From: Candidatus Parcubacteria bacterium
GTDB taxonomy: Bacteria; Patescibacteriota; Patescibacteriia; PEXW01
Direction of reading: 5' to 3'
Assembly (NCBI GenBank): GCA_003597955.1
Contig: QZJU01000016.1
Coordinates: forward strand, 1 to 49,298
Length of the DNA stretch: 49,298 nucleotides
The translations under genes were made by a program, and so were the position numbers. The notes beneath the pieces were generated by a model. That model saw nothing but the letters and a program-made list of their open reading frames with translations, was not told the origin of the DNA and did no database searches. Shown piece after piece: positions 40,244-47,937 of the stretch (positions are counted from its first letter, which is position 1; every line of letters begins with the position of its first letter).

Positions 40244-40999
40244 ATGGATTTTCACCCGAAAAAATATCTTCCTTTAAAAATCAACCCTTTGTTGAATCGG
40301 GTGGTTTACCCCGCACCACTTTTTGAAAAAGCGTTGCGTATTTGTAAAAATATTTTTTCATCACAAAATAATCAAAAAGTTCATAAAAGAATTTTTTCAA
40401 AAAGTGGTGCGGGGTTTACTTTGGTTGAGGTTATCATCACCGCTGGCATATTAGGCATTGTCGGAACTTTGTTAGGCGTGTTTGCCACAACGGGCTTTCG
40501 GGAATGGGATCGAAACCGGGCGCAAGTGGAAGCGCAGGAAGCCTCCCGCCAAGCTTTGGCGCGTATGACAAAAATAATTCGGGAAGCACAGCCATCCAAT
40601 AACGGCAGTTATCCGATTTTAGCCGCGGCCGCACAAAGTTTAACTGTTTACGCTAATGTCGACGCGGATTTGGATCGCGAGCAGGTCAGGCTTTTTTTGG
40701 ATAACGGGCAGATTAAAATCGGCATAATTAATCCCACGGGCAGCCCAGCAACTTATCCCACCGGCAACGAACAAATACAAGCTTTAGCCAGCTTTGTTCA
40801 AAACGGCGCCAATCCGGTTTTTGCGTATTACGACAAAAATTATTCGGGCAGCCAGGCAGCTTTAAGTTTCCCCGTAAATTTGCAGGATGTTCGGCTGGTA
40901 AAAATAACTTTGACTATAGATTACGATCCAAATCAACCGCCGACGCCGATTGAAATGCAAAGCAGTATTGTGTTTAGGAATTTAAAGGATAATTTATAA
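40244..40999 (+). CDS. prepilin (PilW/GspJ-like) with an unusually long leader
   Basis: 251 residues. The processing site is SGAG|FTLVEV followed by a hydrophobic helix (IITAGILGIVGTLLGVFAT) and EWDRNRAQVEAQEASRQALARMTKIIREAQ, as in PilW/GspJ minor pilins. The leader is 57 residues instead of 6-20. Both arms of palindromic element copy 5 (40304-40419) lie within the leader, and its right arm encodes the SGAGF of the cleavage site. A shorter start inside (for example ATT or GTT codons) is not supported, so the element may have lengthened the leader, or the leader may start later than annotated. Confidence 0.75.
   Translation: MDFHPKKYLPLKINPLLNRVVYPAPLFEKALRICKNIFSSQNNQKVHKRIFSKSGAGFTLVEVIITAGILGIVGTLLGVFATTGFREWDRNRAQVEAQEASRQALARMTKIIREAQPSNNGSYPILAAAAQSLTVYANVDADLDREQVRLFLDNGQIKIGIINPTGSPATYPTGNEQIQALASFVQNGANPVFAYYDKNYSGSQAALSFPVNLQDVRLVKITLTIDYDPNQPPTPIEMQSSIVFRNLKDNL
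40304..40419. repeat. palindromic element copy 5, inside a prepilin gene
   Basis: CCCCGCACCACTTTTTG and its exact inverse are separated by about 65 nt; the match extends to 22 bp with the neighbouring A/T tract. Both outer flanks are the direct hexamer GTTTAC (40304-40309 and 40414-40419). The arms are translated as part of the leader of the prepilin at 40244. Confidence 0.8.
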
Positions 41000-41017
41000 G
41001 TCTACGAATGTACGAAT

Positions 41018-42844
41018 ATGGCAAGAAAAAATAACCCACCAAAGAAAAATTTAAAAACCCCGGGTTCATTGTTGGTCAGTATCTTGGTTATCACCGCATT
41101 ATTCGTGACCTTAGGCATGCTGGCCATGCAATTCATAATCAATCAGAATACGGCCAGCAATTTCCGCGTGGATCGAGAGCGGGCTTTAGCCATAGCCGAA
41201 GCCGGTGTTGATTATTATCGCTGGCATTTGGCGCATGTGCCGGACGACTACCAAGACGGCACAGGCGGCCCCGGGCCATATGTGCATGATTTTCGGGACG
41301 CTAACAATAACATCGTCGGACAGTTTTCTCTGGAGATTACTCCGCCGCCGTCGGGCTCGACCGTGGTCACCATAAAATCCACCGGTCAATTGACTAATAA
41401 GCCAAACAGCGCTCGATCGATTACGGTTAAACAAGGCATTCCGTCTTTCACCAAATATGCCGTCGTGGCCAATGCGGATATGCGTTTTGGCGTGGGCACG
41501 GAAGTCTTTGGCCCCATCCATTCCAATGGCGGTATCAGGTTTGATGGAATTGCCCACAATTTAGTTACTTCGTTGCAATACGTTTACGACGATCCTGATC
41601 ACACTGGCGGTCAAGAATTTGGGGTGCATACGCATGTTAATGCGCCGCCGGGAACGGGCGTGAATGATACTTATCGTCCCTTGGAAGCGCCTACGGTTTT
41701 GCCGCCCCCGCCCTATGAAACCCTGCCTACACGATCGGATGTGTTCTTGGTCGGCCGGCAAACGCCAGTGCCCCAAGTGGATTTTAACTCTATCACTTCC
41801 GACTTAAGCGTGATGAAGACCCGCGCTAACGCTAACGGCATTCATCTTTTGCCTTCGGGTGGCCAGGGCTACCATATCACCTTTCGTCAAGATGGCTTGG
41901 TGGATATGCGGATCGTTAATGCCCAGCTGCGCTGTCAATACCGCTCAGGTACGCAATGGCGCGATTACGGCTATTGCTCGAACAATTTCAACCGGACTTG
42001 CACCCAAACCAGTAACTGTAATTATTGCTCTTTGAACGGCAACCGCAGCTGTTCATCAAATTTCGATTGTTCCAGCGTCGGCGCCGGAACCTGCGTGACC
42101 TCGGGCTTTAGTTGCTTGCAATCCAGCCACTCTATCGGCTCGCGGGTCGCTGACCAATCAAGCTTTACCTATCAGGGCGTTTCTTCGCTGGCACATCCAA
42201 TGCCGACCAACGGCTTGATTTTCGTGGAGGATGATGTCTGGGTTGACGGCGTCGTGAGCAACAATACCCGCGTGACCGTTATTGGCGCGCGTGAACCATT
42301 GGCTTCGGGCAATGCCAATATTTATGTCAACAAGGATCTGACCTACAATCGTTATTGCGATAACGCTACGCGCAATGCTTGTTCTCAAGATAGCGAATGC
42401 TCTGGCGGCGCGAGCTGTGTCAATAATTCCAACAGCTCGGCGGCAATCGGGTTAATTGCGCAAAATAATATTTTGGTCGGATTCTTTAGCGAGGACGATT
42501 TACGGGTTGACGCGGCTTTGATTGCCCAGAACGGCCGCATTGGCCGGCCGAATTACGGTGCCAGCGGGAGCAGTTATCAGCTTTACCCAATTGGCAGTCC
42601 AGACCCCTATGGCCTGGCTTCCTGCAGCAGCTATCGATCGCAGTCCACCATTACGACTTTTGGTTCATTGGCTACCAACCAAAGGTATGGGTTTGCCTGG
42701 ACTGGCTCAACCTTTTGCGGCGGGACACAGAGTTCCGGTTATTGCACCCGAAATTTGAATTTCGATTCGAATTTAACCTATGCCCCGCCCCCGGATTTTC
42801 CCACCACGGGGCAGTACGAAACTTTAAGCTGGGAAGAAAATTAA
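41018..42844 (+). CDS. PilX-like pilus protein with cysteine-rich inserts
   Basis: 608 residues. A basic N-terminus and one helix (GSLLVSILVITALFVTLGMLAMQF) are followed by RERALAIAEAGVDYYRWHL, the PilX N-terminal pattern. A long beta-rich ectodomain contains GPIHSNGGIRFDG, typical of proteins with a DUF4900-like parallel beta helix. Two Cys-rich inserts (about 325-365 and 445-475) have spacing like C-x5-C-x5-C and CSQDSECSGGASC, as in disulfide-rich repeat modules. It lies 18 nt after the preceding prepilin. Probably a surface adhesin subunit assembled with the pilus. Confidence 0.78.
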   Translation: MARKNNPPKKNLKTPGSLLVSILVITALFVTLGMLAMQFIINQNTASNFRVDRERALAIAEAGVDYYRWHLAHVPDDYQDGTGGPGPYVHDFRDANNNIVGQFSLEITPPPSGSTVVTIKSTGQLTNKPNSARSITVKQGIPSFTKYAVVANADMRFGVGTEVFGPIHSNGGIRFDGIAHNLVTSLQYVYDDPDHTGGQEFGVHTHVNAPPGTGVNDTYRPLEAPTVLPPPPYETLPTRSDVFLVGRQTPVPQVDFNSITSDLSVMKTRANANGIHLLPSGGQGYHITFRQDGLVDMRIVNAQLRCQYRSGTQWRDYGYCSNNFNRTCTQTSNCNYCSLNGNRSCSSNFDCSSVGAGTCVTSGFSCLQSSHSIGSRVADQSSFTYQGVSSLAHPMPTNGLIFVEDDVWVDGVVSNNTRVTVIGAREPLASGNANIYVNKDLTYNRYCDNATRNACSQDSECSGGASCVNNSNSSAAIGLIAQNNILVGFFSEDDLRVDAALIAQNGRIGRPNYGASGSSYQLYPIGSPDPYGLASCSSYRSQSTITTFGSLATNQRYGFAWTGSTFCGGTQSSGYCTRNLNFDSNLTYAPPPDFPTTGQYETLSWEEN

Positions 42845-42898
42845 GGTTTTCCGGTGGAAAACCCAAGACATTTTTTAATTCAAGCCGGAACCTTAGGT

Positions 42899-42936
42899 GA
42901 AAAAAATCCTGCCGTTAAAAATAAATGGCAGGATTT
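42899..42936 (-). terminator. terminator of the 125-residue minus-strand gene
   Basis: AATCCTGCC (42905-42913) pairs with GGCAGGATT (42927-42935); the minus strand ends in seven T. It overlaps the stop codon. Confidence 0.8.
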
Positions 42937-43312
42937 ACCATAATGATTTGTCGCGCGGGTCAGGACTGTCGTCCGGGCTTTCCGAAAAGTAAAGTTTTTG
43001 TTTTTGCTGGTAAAATTTGAGGGCGTGATAATTGCCCAGCCTCATTTCGGCATAATCATGCTCCGGACAAACATCTGGGTAAGCCGAGACTAAAAAGCAG
43101 ATTGGACAGTAATAAACGGGTTGATCTGGTGCTAAAGGGCCGTTTAAGGTTTTCAGGTCAGGCAAAGGCCGGCTTGGGTTGCCAATTAATTTTTGAGTAA
43201 AGGCCTCCCTTTCTTTTTTTTGCATTTTCTTTTCCTCAATAAACTGATCGAGAAAAGGCAACAGCAACAGCGCCAAGCATAGTAAGCCCGTCAATAAGTA
43301 ATAAAACCACAT
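42935..43312 (-). CDS. membrane-anchored protein with a zinc-ribbon-like Cys motif
   Basis: 125 residues from ATG 43312, which has AGAGGTG 6 nt upstream (the open frame extends 26 codons further but has no such site). One N-terminal transmembrane helix (MWFYYLLTGLLCLALLLLPFL), a charged Lys/Glu segment, then YYCPICFLVSAYPDVCPEHDY with two C-x-x-C/H pairs that could bind zinc. The C-terminus is acidic. The -10 TATACT lies about 50 nt upstream. No family recognised. Confidence 0.68.
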   Translation of the reverse strand: MWFYYLLTGLLCLALLLLPFLDQFIEEKKMQKKEREAFTQKLIGNPSRPLPDLKTLNGPLAPDQPVYYCPICFLVSAYPDVCPEHDYAEMRLGNYHALKFYQQKQKLYFSESPDDSPDPRDKSLW

Positions 43313-43468
43313 TGCGCACCTCTTTGCTTTTTTAAGGGAACTTTTTTGAGAAACTTGGAGTAAGTATAAAGCATTGGTCGGAAAAGCCAAGCGCTTTTTT
43401 GTTTAAGCCTGGACGATTTCGCAATAGGTTTGTAGACTATACTTACTTACTTTTATTTTCTTTTAATC

Positions 43469-44380
43469 ATGCCGCATAAACTCATTATAATTGGTTCAGG
43501 TCCGGCTGGATTGGCCGCGGCCATTTACGGCGCTCGCGCGGAATTGCGGCCGCTGGTCATTTCCGGCAGCGTTCCGGGCGGGCAATTGACCGAAACCTCG
43601 GCCGTGGAAAATTTTCCCGGCTTCATCAGCATCCAAGGCCCGGAACTGATGCAAAAAATCCGGGAACACGCCGCGGCATTTGGCACGAAATTCATTGATG
43701 CCCAAGCGACCAAGGTGGATTTTAAAACCCGGCCGTTCAAAATTTGGGTTGGTGAGGAGGCCTTGGAAGCACAGGCCGTAATCGTGGCCACGGGCGCCAA
43801 GGCTAAGTGGCTGGGTCTGGCCAATGAACAGCGCTTGCAAGGCAAAGGCGTTTCGGCCTGCGCCACTTGCGACGGGTTTTTCTTCAAGAATCAGTCCGTC
43901 GTGGTGGTCGGCGGGGGCGATACGGCCATGGAAGAAGCCAATTTTTTAACAAAATTTGCCAGCCAAGTGACAATCATACATCGCTCTGCCGAATTCCGCG
44001 CCAGCAAAATTATGCAGGAGCGGGCGCTTAAAAATCCCAAGATTCAGGTTAAATACAATTCCGAAGTCGTGGATGTTTTAGGCCAAGACAGAGTTGAAGG
44101 TGTGAAAATTAAAAACAGTCAAACCGGGGAGGTTGAAGATTTTCCTTGCCAAGGCTTATTTTTGGCCATTGGCCACAAACCTTCGACCGAGATTTTTGAA
44201 GGCCAATTGGAATTGGATCACGGCTATGTAAAAGTTCACGACCTGACCAAAACCTCGGTGGAAGGCGTGTTCGCGGCCGGCGATGTGCAAGATCCTCGTT
44301 ACCGCCAAGCCGTGACCTCGGCCGGCACGGGCGTTATGGCCCTGCTGGACGCGGAAAAATATTTGGCTGGCTTGGAGTAA
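43469..44380 (+). CDS. trxB: thioredoxin reductase
   Basis: 303 residues, usual length. FAD-binding GSGPAGLAAAIYGARA (about 9-24), redox motif CATC at 131-134, NADPH-binding VVVVGGGDTAMEEANFL, and the C-terminal VFAAGDVQDPRYRQAVTSAGTG all match low-molecular-weight TrxB. It reduces thioredoxin with NADPH. TATACT stands about 30 nt upstream of the ATG. It is the only thiol-reducing enzyme in the window and balances the membrane VKOR at 47083. Confidence 0.95.
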   Translation: MPHKLIIIGSGPAGLAAAIYGARAELRPLVISGSVPGGQLTETSAVENFPGFISIQGPELMQKIREHAAAFGTKFIDAQATKVDFKTRPFKIWVGEEALEAQAVIVATGAKAKWLGLANEQRLQGKGVSACATCDGFFFKNQSVVVVGGGDTAMEEANFLTKFASQVTIIHRSAEFRASKIMQERALKNPKIQVKYNSEVVDVLGQDRVEGVKIKNSQTGEVEDFPCQGLFLAIGHKPSTEIFEGQLELDHGYVKVHDLTKTSVEGVFAAGDVQDPRYRQAVTSAGTGVMALLDAEKYLAGLE

Positions 44381-44403
44381 GACAAAAGGATAATTCAAAA
44401 CAA

Positions 44404-44520
44404 AGAAAAAACCAGTCCTTAATGGACTGGCGGGTGTGAGTCTCTTGATAGTAAAGCCATTATTGTAGGCGTCCCTTAACGCCTCGATGTTCGATTTGTT
44501 CTAAAGCCACACTTAAGGTA
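44404..44520 (-). ncRNA. small RNA 2 (about 115 nt)
   Basis: Minus strand. Promoter TTGACA (plus 44551-44556), 18-nt spacer, TATAAT (plus 44527-44532); terminator CCAGTCC/GGACTGG (44412-44430) then TTTTTT. Internal hairpin GGCGT-TAAGGG-ACGCC (about 44478-44493). An ATG frame of 22 codons begins inside the -10 box, so it cannot be translated from this transcript. Confidence 0.6.
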
Positions 44521-44526
44521 GGCTCC

Positions 44527-44556
44527 ATTATATAAAATATTTAAAATTATTGTCAA
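44527..44556 (-). promoter_or_regulatory. promoter of small RNA 2
   Basis: TTGACA-18-TATAAT on the minus strand. The -35 follows the T run of the terminator of small RNA 1 by two bases. Confidence 0.75.
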
Positions 44557-44559
44557 GCA

Positions 44560-44698
44560 AAAAAAATACCCCTTTGCCTGATTTTCTCCTCAAGTCTCTC
44601 AATATCTATTAACCTGTCGCTGGGGGGCGTGCATTGGTTAATTAATATATTGTTTGGCAAAGGGGTTATGCAATGGATTTATGCGTTTTTGGTTTAGT
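44560..44698 (-). ncRNA. small RNA 1 (about 138 nt)
   Basis: Minus strand. Promoter TTGACA (plus 44728-44733), 17-nt spacer, AATAAT (plus 44705-44710). The 3' half is closed by CCCCTTTGCC/GGCAAAGGGG (44656-44665 with 44569-44578) and ends in TATTTTTTTT. Inside, CAATAT/ATATTG and TTAACC/GGTTAA form a nested helix around a C-rich loop (ACGCCCCCCAGCG). No start codon with a ribosome-binding site. Not matched to a known family; length would suit a small SRP RNA or 6S-like RNA, but their signature loops are absent. Confidence 0.6.
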
Positions 44699-44730
44699 GG
44701 GTTAATTATTAATGTATTTTCGATTTTTGT

Positions 44731-44762
44731 CAAAAAAAGCGCTCTTTGGCTCAAGAGCGCTT
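44731..44762 (-). terminator. terminator of the 68-residue gene
   Basis: AAGCGCTCTT pairs with AAGAGCGCTT; the minus-strand T run doubles as the -35 region of small RNA 1. Confidence 0.85.
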
Positions 44763-44768
44763 AATCAT

Positions 44769-44975
44769 TCAGGGAGTCGGGTTTTTGTGGTAAAAGATCA
44801 CGATGGTGCAGTTGATAAAAGCATGGCCTTCGAGGTTGGTTCCGCTAATGGTTCTGACCTCACGCACAATAATTTGAATTGTGCGATTTTGCTTTCTAAG
44901 CCACTGGTTTACCTCTTTTTCAAGTTCTTCAAAAGTATTACCAGTTGCCCCGGTGAAAATTTTTACTTTTTCCAC
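44769..44975 (-). CDS. small protein, Cse60-like
   Basis: 68 residues, GTG start with AAAGGAGG about 11 nt upstream. MEKVKIFTGATGNTFEELEKEVNQWLRKQN followed by beta strands ending VIFYHKN resembles the short Cse60 family of Firmicutes, a beta-alpha-beta-beta fold of unknown role. No catalytic residues or membrane segment are seen. It is framed by its own terminator and lies between the small RNAs and a prepilin gene. Confidence 0.55.
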   Translation of the reverse strand: MEKVKIFTGATGNTFEELEKEVNQWLRKQNRTIQIIVREVRTISGTNLEGHAFINCTIVIFYHKNPTP

Positions 44976-45059
44976 CTATTTTTTCCTCCTTTCTTGGAAA
45001 ACATCATTTATTTTGTTTATTACCGCAACCCTATGGGATTTTTGGCAGTGTGTCAAGGT

Positions 45060-45092
45060 AATAAAAAACCCGCAAGATGAGATGCGGGTTTA
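45060..45092 (-). terminator. terminator of the minus-strand prepilin
   Basis: AACCCGCA pairs with TGCGGGTT; the minus strand continues TTTTTTATT. Confidence 0.85.
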
Positions 45093-45098
45093 AAGTAT

Positions 45099-45458
45099 TT
45101 ATTCTATTAGCGATAATGTGATGACGCTATCTTGGGTAATTGTTGCCTGGATTTGCCTAAGATTCGTAACCGCAAAGAAAGAATGAGATGTGGCTCTAAG
45201 CACATATGCCTGAAGCTCCGGATTTTTTTTCAGCAGATTGCCGGCCTTTTTGGATAAGTTTAAATTCCAGTAAAATGCGTAAGCGCCGTGGAGCTGATGG
45301 TAAGCTTTTTCCGCGTTATAAATTTCCGCGAGCATATCTTTGCAGACTGCTCGGTCGCGCGTCTTAGTGTAGTGAGGAATGGCAAGCACCGCAAGAATGG
45401 CAATTATTATGAGAATGACAAACAGTTCGGTTAGGGTAAAACCCTTTTGGTTTCCCAT
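45099..45458 (-). CDS. type IV prepilin (short)
   Basis: 119 residues. Leader MGNQKG, then FTLTELFVILIIIAILAVLAIPHYTKTRDRAVCKDMLAEIYNAEKAYHQLHG, the standard type IVa pilin N-terminus with Glu at +5. The C-terminal half is short and lacks the disulfide loop. AAAGGA lies 7 nt before the ATG and a terminator follows, so it is expressed on its own, apart from the two pilus operons. Confidence 0.9.
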   Translation of the reverse strand: MGNQKGFTLTELFVILIIIAILAVLAIPHYTKTRDRAVCKDMLAEIYNAEKAYHQLHGAYAFYWNLNLSKKAGNLLKKNPELQAYVLRATSHSFFAVTNLRQIQATITQDSVITLSLIE

Positions 45459-45549
45459 TTTTTTCCTTTCTGTCCGATTTGATTAAATGAGCGGTTTTAA
45501 AATAGCCTAGAAGATAATTTAAATAGCGTCAACCTAATGAAGCGTGCTT

Positions 45550-45584
45550 TAAAAAACTCCTGAGATTCATTCAGGAGTTTTAAA
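45550..45584 (-). terminator. terminator of the KAS III-like gene
   Basis: AAACTCCTGA pairs with TCAGGAGTTT around a 7-nt loop; TTTTTT follows on the minus strand. Confidence 0.85.
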
Positions 45585-45617
45585 AGAAAAGAAACCTTTT
45601 TTGGCTGCTTCAGTGGA

Positions 45618-46994
45618 TTAAATAACAAGAGCCGGTAAATTAGCGGATTGGAAGCTGTAAGCAAGATACTCACTTGGAAAACCTTGGAGCGTCCACCGGA
45701 AAATAATTATGCCCACAGTCATGCCACCGCCAAAGACGACTATCATGACCAAATCGCCGGATTTTAGCAGATCTAGCTGCCAGGCGTGATCAAGACATAA
45801 GCCAACCGAAGCGGAAGTCGTATTTCCAAACTCATCGATGTTATTCCTCACATTCCCCTGGAATCCGAGCTCGCGCATATGTTCTTCAATGGGAGTGATT
45901 ATCCGTGAGTTGGCCTGGTGGAAAGCGACGAAATCAATGTCAGCATAGGTCACATTTGCTTTCTCCAGAGCTCGAGCAATCGCGCCGGTAATTTGAGGCT
46001 GTGAATCCTCGTCACTTTTTTGGACTTTCAACAATAAGCGCTCCGCGCGTTTACGTACTTCCGGTCCATTCATCGCCATCATATGACGCTGGTCAAATGG
46101 ATCAATAATCATCTCCGGCGTGACTTGGAGCGCCGAACCCCCAGCCGGAATGACAATAAGGTCAGCTAGGCTCCCATCAGACTCGAAGTGAAATCCATTG
46201 GGAAAAAATCCACGATCTCGAAAACTGCATGCTTCCAGAACGCCGCATACTGCGCCACTAGCCAAGAGAATTCTAACATTCCGATCATATGGGCTTGTGG
46301 TTGTTGTCTCCATAACATCAGCACCGATGACCAGACCATTTTTGTAAAGCCCAGAACTGATTAAAGCATTGCCGAGCTGAAGCGCCGATGCGTAACTTGT
46401 GCACGCGGCCGTAATGTCCGTACAGAAGACATTTTCATTCCGGATGCCCAGCAATTCTTTGATCAGTGTGGCAGTCAGCGGAGTTGCCGGATGAGCTGGC
46501 GTGGTGGTCGCCACGACAATAAATCCAAGCCTTTCACGATTCAGACCCGAAACCGCCAAAGCCCGCTCCGCGGCCTGCGCGCCAACATGACTGGAGTCTA
46601 CGCCGGGCTTTGCCCAATAGCGGAATTTTATGCCTGACTGCTTCTCGATTTTTTCCGGCGGCGCCTTAAACTGGATCCACCTCGGATCATCATCTTTAGG
46701 CAAGGTGTCGCCTGGGTATTTTCGATCAAGAATCAGCGAGGCAATTTGGCTTTTGGAATCGAGCCGTTGCCACTCCGGCTGCGAATATAAGGAAATCCCT
46801 TTTTCGCGAAATTTGCTTAGCAAAGCGAAAATTTTTCGAAAATATGTTTCGTGCTTTGCGAAAGAATCGGAAATTTCTTGGTTGCTGACCCGTCGGACAA
46901 GGCAGACAGGATTTGATTCGTCAAAAATATTGGAACCAAATCCGGTTAAGCACGCCCAATTTCCTTCATTAGGCGTGTTTTTCAATGCTACCAT
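45618..46994 (-). CDS. 3-oxoacyl-ACP synthase III-like enzyme with an N-terminal insertion
   Basis: 458 residues, about 120 longer than FabH. The catalytic triad is intact: Cys198 in DITAACTSYAS, His359 in AFHQANSRI and Asn391 in EFGNTTSASV. The extra length is a charged segment at about 40-110 between the first strand (TGFGSNIFDESN) and KIEKQSGIKFRYWA. The usual GDGAGA segment reads ASGAVCGVLEA, unlike FabH. No other fatty-acid synthesis gene is in the window, so it may condense an imported acyl group or act in a special pathway. AAGGAG precedes the ATG. Confidence 0.85.
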   Translation of the reverse strand: MVALKNTPNEGNWACLTGFGSNIFDESNPVCLVRRVSNQEISDSFAKHETYFRKIFALLSKFREKGISLYSQPEWQRLDSKSQIASLILDRKYPGDTLPKDDDPRWIQFKAPPEKIEKQSGIKFRYWAKPGVDSSHVGAQAAERALAVSGLNRERLGFIVVATTTPAHPATPLTATLIKELLGIRNENVFCTDITAACTSYASALQLGNALISSGLYKNGLVIGADVMETTTTSPYDRNVRILLASGAVCGVLEACSFRDRGFFPNGFHFESDGSLADLIVIPAGGSALQVTPEMIIDPFDQRHMMAMNGPEVRKRAERLLLKVQKSDEDSQPQITGAIARALEKANVTYADIDFVAFHQANSRIITPIEEHMRELGFQGNVRNNIDEFGNTTSASVGLCLDHAWQLDLLKSGDLVMIVVFGGGMTVGIIIFRWTLQGFPSEYLAYSFQSANLPALVI

Positions 46995-47082
46995 TGTAAA
47001 ACTCCTTTGTTTGTTTTTCAGTTTTGTTTAAAAACAGCCTACCGCTTGGCAGAGCGCAAGTCAAACTGCTAAAATAGCGCAT

Positions 47083-47553
47083 ATGTTAAAACTGAAAAAC
47101 CGATTGATTATTGTAATATTATTAGCGATCGTCGGGGTGGTGATTTCGGCCTATAGTTTGAAAACGCATTATAGTTTGGAGCCCTCAAGTTTTTGCAATT
47201 TTAACGATACTTTCAGTTGCGATGCCGTAAATCAAAGCTGGGCCAGTGAAATCGTCGGCGTTCCCGTGGCTTTGATCGGCCTAATTGGTTATGGCTCGCT
47301 GGCCTTGGGCGGCTTGTGGCTTTTGTTTGTAAAAAAAATCACCACTTTCGCCTGGGGCGCCATGGCTTTGGCCAGCGGGCTGGGCGTGGTTTTTTCCGTA
47401 TACCTGACCAGCGCGGAAATTTTCAGCCTAAAGGCCTATTGTCTTTTGTGTCTAATTTCCCAATTGGTGATGTTGCTGATAACCTGGTTGATCTGGAACG
47501 CTTCTGTGGCGCGTCAAGGCTTGCGTTCCTGGTTCTGGTCGGATTCCACTTGA
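47083..47553 (+). CDS. vitamin K epoxide reductase (VKOR) family protein
   Basis: 156 residues, four transmembrane helices. Cys38 and Cys46 lie in the outer loop (SSFCNFNDTFSCDAVNQS), and the quinone-site CxxC is Cys120-L-L-Cys123. This is the bacterial VKOR layout without a fused thioredoxin domain. It reoxidises a DsbA-like partner with quinone, making disulfides outside the membrane. Likely clients are the cysteine-rich pilus proteins here; no DsbA is in the window. An extended -10 (TGCTAAAAT) ends 7 nt before the ATG, implying a leaderless mRNA. Its 3' end overlaps the opposite DUF5654 gene by 40 nt. Confidence 0.9.
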   Translation: MLKLKNRLIIVILLAIVGVVISAYSLKTHYSLEPSSFCNFNDTFSCDAVNQSWASEIVGVPVALIGLIGYGSLALGGLWLLFVKKITTFAWGAMALASGLGVVFSVYLTSAEIFSLKAYCLLCLISQLVMLLITWLIWNASVARQGLRSWFWSDST

Positions 47554-47771
47554 GCGCTTAATTTGGAAAGCCGGGTCACGACCCAAACCACCACCACGGT
47601 GACGATGATGGCGTAAAGAAATTTGGCAATCAGGCCGCTGGCTTGGCCAAAAATCTTTTCAAATAAAGCCTTCACCGCCTCATTCCAAGCGAGAGCCGCG
47701 ACCAGGCTCAAAGCGCCGGTTAAAAGCGTTTCGATTTGTTGCGTGATTTTTTTGTGCAACTTATTGTCCAT
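47514..47771 (-). CDS. DUF5654 family membrane protein
   Basis: 85 residues from ATG 47771; an extended -10 (TGTTATAAT, plus 47778-47783) ends 6 nt upstream, so longer in-frame starts are outside the transcript. LLTGALSLVAALAWNEAVKALFEKIFG matches DUF5654, followed by a second helix LLYAIIVTVVVVWVVTRL-like and a polar tail. Function unknown. Convergent with, and overlapping, VKOR. Confidence 0.82.
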   Translation of the reverse strand: MDNKLHKKITQQIETLLTGALSLVAALAWNEAVKALFEKIFGQASGLIAKFLYAIIVTVVVVWVVTRLSKLSAQVESDQNQERKP

Positions 47772-47883
47772 AGGTTCATTATAACAGAGATTGAACCGGT
47801 TAGAGTTTATTCCCAAATATCGTAAGTTTCCATAAACGTGAAAATTTAATTTGGATAAATCAAATGGACAACATTTTAACGGG

Positions 47884-47912
47884 TTGACGGAATTGCACAA
47901 ACCTGCTACAAT
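47884..47912 (+). promoter_or_regulatory. promoter of the small ORF and pilT
   Basis: TTGACG (47884-47889), 17-nt spacer, TACAAT (47907-47912). Transcription would begin near 47920, 18 nt before the ATG of the small gene. Confidence 0.78.
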
Positions 47913-47937
47913 AAAGACAGAAATAAAAATAAAAACT

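Noticed and set aside
44460-44530. 22-codon ORF MEPTLSVALEQ.. in small RNA 2
   Set aside because: Its ATG lies within the -10 box, upstream of the predicted transcription start.
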